The translations under genes and the position numbers were made by a program. DNA of 7,631 nucleotides from Propionibacteriaceae bacterium (GTDB taxonomy: Bacteria > Actinomycetota > Actinomycetes > Propionibacteriales > Propionibacteriaceae). Where the stretch lies: the NCBI GenBank assembly GCA_031272685.1, contig JAISTI010000178.1:1-7631 (forward strand), read 5' to 3'. The notes under the pieces are model-generated. The model searched no databases. It was not told the DNA's origin and saw only the letters and a list, made by a program, of their open reading frames with translations. How positions within the stretch are numbered: position 1 is the stretch's first letter; each line of letters starts with the position of its first letter. This document shows, piece after piece, positions 1 through 4,644 of the stretch.

Positions 1-1
1 C

Positions 2-373
2 GCAAAGACCGAGACGACGGTGGTCGCCAAGGCCGGCGAGGTAATCGACGTGACCTGTTCGAGTAGCTGGAGCACGAAGCTGTCCTTCGGATCGACCTAC
101 ACAGTTCTCGTCACTGACCTGAACTGCACGAGCGACAAGTTGGCCGAGCCGCTCAGTCTGGGCTCCGTCAGCTGCAATCTCGGTTATGACTGCGGGACCA
201 CCGGAATTGCGTTCTCGCCGACGCTGAAAGACGGCGGAAAGGTAAGCGATGCTCCGGCCAAGTCCCCCGGGCCCGCCGACCACGAAACTACCGTCACCCC
301 CCCGGCCACCACCGAGACCGTCTGGTCGGCTGTGAAGAAGGCCACCAAGACGCAATCCCTCAAGGTGAAGTAG
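2..373 (+). CDS. C-terminal part of an unrecognised, probably exported protein (5' end outside window)
   Basis: The reading frame is open from the first complete codon at base 2 to a TAG at 371-373, giving 123 visible residues; the true start lies upstream, and the GTG at 20 is only an internal codon. I do not recognise the family. The visible part is rich in Ser/Thr/Val with alternating hydrophobic residues, as in a beta-sandwich, and has four cysteines (in VTCSSS, LNCTS, SCNLGYDC) that could form disulfides outside the cell. A Pro/Thr-rich linker (PGPADHETTVTPPATTET) follows, then a short basic tail ending LKVK. There is no LPXTG motif, sorting signal or C-terminal membrane helix, so it is not a sortase substrate as seen. 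The next two non-regulatory genes also encode exported beta-rich proteins. Export is inferred because the signal-peptide end is not in view. A C7 run at 297-303 lies in the linker. Confidence 0.6.
   Translation, partial: AKTETTVVAKAGEVIDVTCSSSWSTKLSFGSTYTVLVTDLNCTSDKLAEPLSLGSVSCNLGYDCGTTGIAFSPTLKDGGKVSDAPAKSPGPADHETTVTPPATTETVWSAVKKATKTQSLKVK
297..303 (+). repeat. C7 homopolymer inside the partial exported-protein gene
   Basis: Seven consecutive C residues span the Thr-Pro-Pro codons of the linker. Loss of one C would replace the last residues and end at a TGA some 12 codons later, so a slip would alter only the C-terminal tail. It is one of only two C or G runs of seven that I found in the window. 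Confidence 0.6.
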
Positions 374-402
374 GCGCCGGGGCCGGATCAGGCGGCGGCG
401 GC

Positions 403-415
403 TAAGATTGGCGCA
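403..415 (+). promoter_or_regulatory. -10 element (TAAGAT) for a leaderless zur transcript
   Basis: TAAGAT at 403-408 fits the TANNNT -10 consensus of actinobacterial housekeeping promoters. Six bases separate it from the A of the zur ATG at 415, which is where transcription would be expected to begin. No Shine-Dalgarno sequence precedes the ATG (the bases are GGCGC), which agrees with a leaderless mRNA. No good -35 is visible in the GC-rich stretch upstream. The element lies only 30 bases after the previous stop codon. Confidence 0.55.
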
Positions 416-864
416 TGGCCGCCGCTACCGCTCCCCGGGCGTTCGCCGAAGCAGGCCGCCGGGACACCCGCCAGCGGCGCGCGCTGCGCGAGAAGCTGTC
501 CGGGCTGGAGGCGTTCGCCAGCGCCCAGCAGCTCCACGACGCGATTCGCGCCGACGGCGGCAAAGTGGGCTTGGCCACCGTCTACCGCACTTTGCAGGCG
601 ATGGCCGCGGCCGGCGAGGTGGACACCGTCCGCACCGCCGACGGCGAGACGCTCTACCGCAAATGCGGGACGAGCCACCACCACCACATCGTCTGCCGCA
701 GCTGCGGCCTGACCGTCGAGATCGACGGCCCCGGCGTGGAGCGCTGGGCGGAGCGGGCCGCCGCCGACCACGGCTTCACGAACGTCCAGCACGTAGTGGA
801 GCTGTTCGGCTTCTGCGCCGACTGCTCCCCCGCGCAAAGCTTGCCGCCAACCGCATCCCACTAG
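415..864 (+). CDS. zur: Zur: zinc-responsive Fur-family repressor
   Basis: A 149-residue cytoplasmic DNA-binding repressor of the Fur family, usual length. Residues 15-82 form the winged-helix part, with the family stretch GLATVYRTLQAMAAAGEVD; residues 83-137 form the dimerisation and metal part, with SHHHHIVCRSCG and the closing CADC. The ligand spacing matches what I recall of M. tuberculosis Zur (FurB): structural zinc C94, C97, C134, C137; regulatory zinc D70, C84, H89, H91; third site H88, H90, E109, H126. All are present, so this is Zur rather than Fur or PerR, and should be metal-competent. In actinobacteria Zur with zinc represses zinc uptake and alternative ribosomal protein genes; no such gene is in this window, so its targets here are unknown. 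The ATG at 415 is chosen because the preceding TAAGAT implies a leaderless mRNA. A 12-residue tail follows the last CxxC. Confidence 0.93.
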   Translation: MAAATAPRAFAEAGRRDTRQRRALREKLSGLEAFASAQQLHDAIRADGGKVGLATVYRTLQAMAAAGEVDTVRTADGETLYRKCGTSHHHHIVCRSCGLTVEIDGPGVERWAERAAADHGFTNVQHVVELFGFCADCSPAQSLPPTASH

Positions 865-875
865 GGTTTTCCCCT
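863..875 (+). other. Small inverted repeat (AGGG-N5-CCCT) at the end of zur
   Basis: AGGG at 863-866 and CCCT at 872-875 flank a TTTTC loop and overlap the zur stop codon. The stem is only 4 bp with no following T-run, so it is a poor terminator. On the minus strand it reads GGGAAAAC, which recurs at 2611-2618. It could be chance or part of a regulator site. Confidence 0.2.
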
Positions 876-894
876 GAATCTGCCCTCGGTTGGA

Positions 895-907
895 TAGACT
901 GGCGCCA
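895..907 (+). promoter_or_regulatory. Candidate promoter of the RCC1-protein gene (-10 TAGACT)
   Basis: TAGACT at 895-900 fits TANNNT and would start transcription near 907, giving a leader of about 60 bases before the ATG at 968. The best -35 candidate, CTGAAT at 874-879, is weak and 15 bases away. The identical hexamer occurs at 2604-2609 ahead of the next secreted-protein gene, in a similar setting. Confidence 0.4.
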
Positions 908-914
908 ATGCGCC
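901..914 (+). promoter_or_regulatory. Inverted repeat GGCGC-N4-GCGCC over the expected transcription start
   Basis: GGCGC (901-905), CAAT, GCGCC (910-914) is a perfect 5-bp-arm inverted repeat that begins directly after the TAGACT hexamer and covers the predicted start at 907. The position is typical for a repressor operator, but it could also fold as a weak hairpin at the mRNA 5' end. GC-rich DNA makes such repeats fairly easy by chance. Confidence 0.3.
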
Positions 915-955
915 GTGGCATTCTGGAAGGCAGTCCTCCGGCTGCAGCCAGACTT

Positions 956-962
956 AAGGGGG
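956..962 (+). promoter_or_regulatory. Ribosome binding site that fixes the RCC1 gene start
   Basis: AAGGGGG sits five bases before the ATG at 968. The in-frame alternatives TTG 890 and ATG 908 have no such site and would put about 20 extra residues ahead of a normal signal peptide, so 968 is preferred. Confidence 0.75.
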
Positions 963-967
963 TCAAC

Positions 968-2560
968 ATGAAAACTCGGGGTCGCAAATCTCTTTCCATC
1001 ACCATCGCAACGCTCTTGGGCGCCGTCGTTCTCGCGCCGCTGGGCGCCGCCACCGACGCCACCGCCGTGACCGGGACGGTGGTGAAAGCCGGGCTCGGCT
1101 CGTTGCACGGGGCCGCGCTGTTCAGCACCGGGGCGCTGTTCAGCTGGGGCAACCACATGTACGCCGGCACCGGCTCTTCCGAAAACGCCGCCAAGCCGGT
1201 GCTGGTCGCCACTTCGGTGGCGGACGTGGCCGTCGGCAGCATGCACACCATTTTCTTGAAGACGGACGGCACCGTCTGGGGCTACGGCTGGGGCGGCCCA
1301 CTCGGCAAGGGCGAAGACGCGCACGCCAACTACCCCATCCAGTTGGCCACCTCGGTGAAGAAAATCGCCGCCGGCAACTACACCTCCTTCATCCTGAAAA
1401 CCAACGGCGTGCTGTACGCCACTGGTGACAACACCGCCGGAGCGCTCGGCATCGGCAAAGCCGCGGGCAAATTCTTCACCGGCTGGAAGAAGGTGGGTTC
1501 GGGCTTCACCGACATCATCGCCACCGCGGAGCTGGCCGGGGACGGCGAGACGGTTTTCGCCATGAAGGGCACCACGCTTTACGCCTGGGGGCTGAACTCC
1601 TACGGCCAGATCGGCGACGGCACGAAAGTGAACCGCACCAAGCCGGTGCTCGTCATGAAGGGCGTCAAGAAAGTGTCGAAGGGCTCATACGGCTCCACCG
1701 CCGCGTTGCTTACCAATGGCGACGTCTACACCTGGGGCGGGGCGTTCTACGGCGTCGGCCAGGGCGACGACAAGAACCATCCGACGCCCGCGCTGGTGCT
1801 CTCCGGAGTGAAAGACGTGGAGGTGGATTACGGGTTGATCCAATACTTGAAGACGGACGGGTCGCTGTGGGTTTCCGGGAAGATCAGCCTCGACGCCGAA
1901 ACCCGCTACTATTCACCGACGCAGATCGACACCTTGGTGGCGTCCATCGTCGGCTGCGAAGACTTCCGCTTCTATTTCAAGGTGGACGGTTCCGTCTACG
2001 TATCGGGCGATAGCCTCTTCGGCCAGACCGGCTCGGGCTCCAAGAAAGAGCTGACCAGCTTCACGAAATTGTCGCGGAAAGCGTCCACCGCCTTCTGTTC
2101 GAAAGGCGACGACAGCGCGTCCTTCTTGAAGGTGGACAAGGGGCTTTACGCCGCCGGGCACAACTGGGTCACCGGCTTGGGCAAATACGAGCCCACCAAC
2201 ACCCGCACCTTCAAGAAGATGACCTTCGTGAAGAACGCCATCTACGATCCGCCGGTGGCGACGCTCTCCGCGCTGAAACCCTCGGTCGGCAAGCTGTCTC
2301 CGTCGTTCGCTCCCGGCAAGCACAAGTACACCTTGACCATCCCGGCCAACAAGTCTTCGGTGAAGATCACCGCCGCGACGCTCGACCCGTCCGGCCGCAT
2401 CGAAATCGACCTTTTCTACACCTACCAAAGCAGCAAAGCCAAGAAGAACTCGATCACCATCAAGCTCGACAAAGGCGATTCGCAGACGGTGAACTTCATA
2501 GTGAGTAACGCCGACGGCTACATCCACAAATACGACGTGAAAGTCGTGCGCCAGAAGTGA
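968..2560 (+). CDS. Secreted RCC1-repeat beta-propeller protein with C-terminal cadherin-like domain
   Basis: A 530-residue exported protein of unknown partner. Residues 1-33 are a Sec signal peptide: basic start (KTRGRK), hydrophobic core to about 28, likely cut after ATA33. Residues about 38-421 are RCC1 repeats of 43-55 residues; the typical hydrophobic-x-x-x-G turn appears eight times (LFSWG 57, VWGYG 103, LYATG 149, LYAWG 204, VYTWG 253, LWVSG 300, VYVSG 343, LYAAG 393), with recurring LKTDG/FKVDG strands before it. Such repeats fold as a closed propeller that binds other proteins. Residues about 431-528 fit the cadherin-like beta-sandwich family (Pfam PF12733 as I recall it): ATLSALKPSVGKLSPSF, then YTLTIPANKSSVKITA, ending in DGYIHKYDVKVVR. 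No sortase motif or membrane anchor is visible, so it is released or held non-covalently. It has its own leader and is followed by a hairpin, so it is probably monocistronic. Function in adhesion or surface binding is inference. Confidence 0.88.
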   Translation: MKTRGRKSLSITIATLLGAVVLAPLGAATDATAVTGTVVKAGLGSLHGAALFSTGALFSWGNHMYAGTGSSENAAKPVLVATSVADVAVGSMHTIFLKTDGTVWGYGWGGPLGKGEDAHANYPIQLATSVKKIAAGNYTSFILKTNGVLYATGDNTAGALGIGKAAGKFFTGWKKVGSGFTDIIATAELAGDGETVFAMKGTTLYAWGLNSYGQIGDGTKVNRTKPVLVMKGVKKVSKGSYGSTAALLTNGDVYTWGGAFYGVGQGDDKNHPTPALVLSGVKDVEVDYGLIQYLKTDGSLWVSGKISLDAETRYYSPTQIDTLVASIVGCEDFRFYFKVDGSVYVSGDSLFGQTGSGSKKELTSFTKLSRKASTAFCSKGDDSASFLKVDKGLYAAGHNWVTGLGKYEPTNTRTFKKMTFVKNAIYDPPVATLSALKPSVGKLSPSFAPGKHKYTLTIPANKSSVKITAATLDPSGRIEIDLFYTYQSSKAKKNSITIKLDKGDSQTVNFIVSNADGYIHKYDVKVVRQK

Positions 2561-2582
2561 GGGCGACTTTTTCAAATCGCCC
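2561..2582 (+). terminator. Hairpin directly after the RCC1 gene, possible terminator
   Basis: GGGCGA (2561-2566) and TCGCCC (2577-2582) form a perfect 6-bp stem with a 10-base T/A-rich loop, starting on the first base after the stop codon. No T-run follows, so it is at best one of the U-poor terminators described in actinobacteria; it may instead protect the mRNA 3' end. Confidence 0.4.
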
Positions 2583-2603
2583 GCGCGGCGGCGGAACGGG
2601 CCG

Positions 2604-2616
2604 TAGACTTGGGAAA
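2604..2616 (+). promoter_or_regulatory. Candidate promoter of the DUF6273-protein gene (-10 TAGACT)
   Basis: TAGACT at 2604-2609 is identical to the hexamer at 895-900 and predicts a start near 2616, leaving a leader of about 28 bases to the ATG at 2644. No convincing -35 is seen in the GC-rich stretch 17 bases upstream. Confidence 0.4.
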
Positions 2617-2624
2617 ACGTTCCC
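2611..2624 (+). promoter_or_regulatory. Inverted repeat GGGAA-N4-TTCCC over the expected transcription start
   Basis: GGGAA (2611-2615), AACG, TTCCC (2620-2624) is a perfect 5-bp-arm inverted repeat, one base after the TAGACT hexamer and covering the predicted start at 2616. Its length, spacer and position match the repeat at 901-914, though not the sequence. It is AT-rich at its centre and looks like a repressor operator. The right arm can also pair with the GGAA at 2629-2632 just before the Shine-Dalgarno core. Confidence 0.35.
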
Positions 2625-2630
2625 TTTTGG

Positions 2631-2636
2631 AAGGAG
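2631..2636 (+). promoter_or_regulatory. Ribosome binding site that fixes the DUF6273 gene start
   Basis: AAGGAG lies seven bases before the ATG at 2644. The frame stays open upstream to 2557, but the earlier codons have no such site and would bury the signal peptide. Confidence 0.8.
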
Positions 2637-2643
2637 CAGAGCC

Positions 2644-4416
2644 ATGAGGAAGACCTCCCCCCCAGCTAGCTTGAATGGCTCGTTTGCCGCGCTTCTCGCA
2701 CTCGCATTGGTATCCGCACTGGCACCGCCGGCGGTTGGCGCCCCCGACGAGGTGGCTGCGGCCAACGTCGCCCCGGCTGCGGCTTCGGCGGCGCAGGCGG
2801 CCCCGGGAACGGTCGTCAAGGTCAAAACCGCAGATTTGTACTGGAACTTTGGCAAAGTCAACGCCTCCGTCTACAAGATGAACAAGTCATACACGCTTAA
2901 GGTGCTCGGACGCGGGGACATCCCGGCTAAGGGCGTTAGCGGCATAGTGGTGAAGTTCACCATCAAATCTGCCAAGCCCGGAAAGCTCCACATCGCCAGT
3001 CCGGGAACCAAATTCAGCTACTACATTCCCTACGCGGCGAAACCGGCTTCCGCCACTGTTCTGATTCCTATGGGCCCCGCGGGCACCTTCAAGTACAAGG
3101 TGACCGGGGCGGATTATCCAGACTCCTTGGGTTACGTTGTCCAAGCGTACGTGGTAGGCCCGACCGCCGCTAACGGCACATACAAGTCGGGCAGTATCGT
3201 GTCCACCGCGCTGCAGAAGCTGGCGTTCAAGGGCAAGGCCAAGATTACCGCCACCCTGCCCGGCTCGGCTGTTCCCAAGAAGGTCACCAAAGTTGCTTTG
3301 AACGTCTCCTATAAGAACGGGAAGAAGGCGGCAGCAAAGCGGGTCGTCGGCACGGTTTCGGCGAACGGCACGAAGGCCACCTTTGCGCCGACGAAAACCA
3401 TGAAGCAGGTTGTGGGCGTGGCCCTGGCGGGGTATTACATCAACACGGTGGCCGCCAGCGCCGATACCGTGAAGCCGACGCTCACGTTCGCGGCCATCAA
3501 CTCAAGCAAGCAAATCAACCTCGCGACCGCCGCGACCGTCACCTTGAGCGGCACGGTGAAAGACGCCGCCAGCGCGATAAAGCAAGTAGCCGTCTATTCG
3601 GATGGCACCGCCATCGGTTCGGCGACGCTGGACACCACGAAAGCCACCCCAACGTGGACGTATCAGCTCACGCCGACCGCCGGAACGCACCAAATCACCG
3701 TGAAAGCCACTGATTTCGCCGGCAACACCACCGAAGCCGTACAGAGCTACACGGCCACTTCCCTAGCTGACGGGCTGGCCGCCGCCAAGGTGGGAGACCT
3801 GGTCTATTACGGCCAAATCACCGCCGCCGCTGACGGAGTGACCGGAGACGTCCCTCGGTACCGCCGTGATATTCCGGAAGGTCCGCTCAAATGGCAGGTG
3901 CTGGCTGTGGAGAACGGGAAACTGCTGCTCATCACTGACCAACTCGTGTACGAAGGCTGGTACCACAAGAAGCTCGATACGGTTTCCTGGGCTGGATCCA
4001 GCATCCGGGCCTGGCTGAACAGCAAATTCCTGTCCGCCACGTTCACCGCCGAGCAACAGCAGCAGATCGCCACCATGCAGCACGCCAACGTCGACAACCT
4101 CGACAGCGCCACCACCGAAGACAAGGTGTTCTTGCTGTCCATCGCCGAAGCGCAAACGTACTTCCCCACGAACGCCTCCCGGAAGGCGAAGATGTGTTAC
4201 TACGACGGCGGTTGGGTAGTCACAGAGTGCTTCGACATGCACTGGTGGCTACGCTCTCAGGGGAGTTGGGTCATGTACAAGACCGAAAAGATCGTCCGCG
4301 CCGCCGCTGTCAGCGCATTTACCGGCGAAATCGATACGACCGGAGGCAATGTCGGCGGAAACAACGCCAACAACTACGGCATCCGCCCCGCCATCTGGGT
4401 GACGCTCGGAGGCTGA
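2644..4416 (+). CDS. Secreted multidomain protein: two beta-domains, Ig-like domain, C-terminal DUF6273
   Basis: A 590-residue exported protein of unknown function. Residues 1-33 form a signal peptide with a hydrophobic core (SFAALLALALVSALA, 13-27) and possible cleavage after AVGA33; an Ala-rich spacer follows to about 54. Residues about 83-172 and 190-267 look like two copies of a beta-domain found in actinobacterial surface proteins: IPAKGVSGIVVKFTI...AYVVG and AVPKKVTKVALNVSY...AGYYIN. Residues about 274-373 resemble a bacterial Ig-like domain (TVTLSGTVKDAASAIKQVAVY...ITVKATDFAGN). Residues about 384-590 fit DUF6273: GDLVYYGQI, KWQVLAVENGKLLLI (416), SIRAWLN (453), DKVFLLSIAEAQTYF (493), WWLRS (534) and NYGIRPAIWV near the end. 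DUF6273 proteins are widespread in host-associated Gram-positive bacteria; a C-type-lectin-like fold is my inference. No LPXTG or transmembrane anchor is present. It has its own leader. A C7 run in codons 5-7 could switch it off. Confidence 0.87.
   Translation: MRKTSPPASLNGSFAALLALALVSALAPPAVGAPDEVAAANVAPAAASAAQAAPGTVVKVKTADLYWNFGKVNASVYKMNKSYTLKVLGRGDIPAKGVSGIVVKFTIKSAKPGKLHIASPGTKFSYYIPYAAKPASATVLIPMGPAGTFKYKVTGADYPDSLGYVVQAYVVGPTAANGTYKSGSIVSTALQKLAFKGKAKITATLPGSAVPKKVTKVALNVSYKNGKKAAAKRVVGTVSANGTKATFAPTKTMKQVVGVALAGYYINTVAASADTVKPTLTFAAINSSKQINLATAATVTLSGTVKDAASAIKQVAVYSDGTAIGSATLDTTKATPTWTYQLTPTAGTHQITVKATDFAGNTTEAVQSYTATSLADGLAAAKVGDLVYYGQITAAADGVTGDVPRYRRDIPEGPLKWQVLAVENGKLLLITDQLVYEGWYHKKLDTVSWAGSSIRAWLNSKFLSATFTAEQQQQIATMQHANVDNLDSATTEDKVFLLSIAEAQTYFPTNASRKAKMCYYDGGWVVTECFDMHWWLRSQGSWVMYKTEKIVRAAAVSAFTGEIDTTGGNVGGNNANNYGIRPAIWVTLGG
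2657..2663 (+). repeat. C7 tract in codons 5-7 of the DUF6273 gene, candidate slippage switch
   Basis: Seven C residues cover the Ser-Pro-Pro codons just after the start. Loss of one C gives a TGA four codons after the tract's first codon; gain of one C gives a TAG at about the same place. Either slip would abolish the protein before its signal peptide. Seven is short for a known phase-variable tract, so switching is a hypothesis. Confidence 0.45.
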
Positions 4417-4444
4417 GCGCCAGCCCGCAACCAAGCTCGGAACG

Positions 4445-4466
4445 CTGGGTGGTGACGGCCACCCGG
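4445..4466 (+). terminator. Hairpin downstream of the DUF6273 gene, candidate terminator
   Basis: GGGTGG (4447-4452) pairs with CCACCC (4459-4464) around a 6-base loop; a T-G wobble and a C-G pair extend the stem to 8 bp (4445-4466). It starts 28 bases after the stop codon. The bases that follow contain only a scattered T-rich piece (TGTTCTT), so it is a moderate terminator candidate separating this gene from the transporter operon. Confidence 0.45.
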
Positions 4467-4495
4467 TAAGGCTGAGTGTTCTTCGCGGACGGGGT

Positions 4496-4505
4496 GACGC
4501 GCGTC
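4496..4505 (+). other. Perfect 10-bp palindrome GACGCGCGTC in the leader region
   Basis: GACGCGCGTC reads the same on both strands. It lies about 85 bases before the predicted -10 of the transporter operon, where an activator or repressor could bind, but short GC-rich palindromes arise easily by chance here. An overlapping pairing of GGACG (4487-4491) with CGTCC (4502-4506) is also possible. Confidence 0.25.
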
Positions 4506-4590
4506 CAGTATGCCCATGGTTGCCTCCCCGCACGTCGAGCCGAGGGCAGCCATCGTTGACAGCCGTAACGTTTCGCGCGGGGGCGCAAGG

Positions 4591-4603
4591 TACAATCCGG
4601 GTG
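4591..4603 (+). promoter_or_regulatory. Promoter of the peptide/nickel-type ABC operon (-10 TACAAT)
   Basis: TACAAT at 4591-4596 is the best -10 hexamer in the window (one mismatch to TATAAT) and predicts a start near 4603, giving a leader of about 42 bases. The expected -35 place (4568-4573) has no TTGACA match; a perfect TTGACA does occur at 4556-4561 but is 29 bases away, too far to pair with it. Confidence 0.55.
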
Positions 4604-4618
4604 CGTCGCTGAAGACGC
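4603..4618 (+). other. Stem-loop at the predicted 5' end of the transporter mRNA
   Basis: GCGTC (4603-4607) and GACGC (4614-4618) form a perfect 5-bp stem with a GCTGAA loop. With the start predicted near 4603 the stem would lie at the extreme 5' end of the mRNA, where such structures can protect transcripts from decay. It leaves the Shine-Dalgarno at 4631-4636 free. Confidence 0.35.
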
Positions 4619-4644
4619 CAGACTCAAACCAAGGAGAGAGGGTT

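Noticed and set aside
890..967. Longer N-terminus for the RCC1 protein from TTG 890 or ATG 908
   Set aside because: No ribosome binding site, overlaps the -10 region, and would hide a normal signal peptide that begins at 968 after AAGGGGG.
388..1324. Minus-strand open frames over zur and the start of the RCC1 gene
   Set aside because: No signal, domain or ribosome binding site; explained as antisense shadows.
1256..1860. Repeated 14-mer TTGAAGACGGACGG at 1256-1269 and 1847-1860
   Set aside because: It encodes the recurring LKTDG strand of RCC1 repeats, so it is explained by the protein repeat and not a mobile or regulatory repeat.
4575..4586. GCGC-N4-GCGC inverted repeat before the transporter -10, similar to 902-913
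   Set aside because: GCGC is too common in this DNA for the match to carry weight, and its position relative to the -10 differs.
896..4624. AGACT pentamer found in leaders at 896, 950, 2605 and 4620
   Set aside because: The pentamer also occurs in coding DNA and its total count is about what chance gives; only the two TAGACT plus inverted-repeat cases were kept.
4510..4644. Longer N-terminus for the binding protein from ATG 4510
   Set aside because: It would run through the promoter and leader and place 45 residues before the lipoprotein signal peptide; AAGGAG marks 4645.
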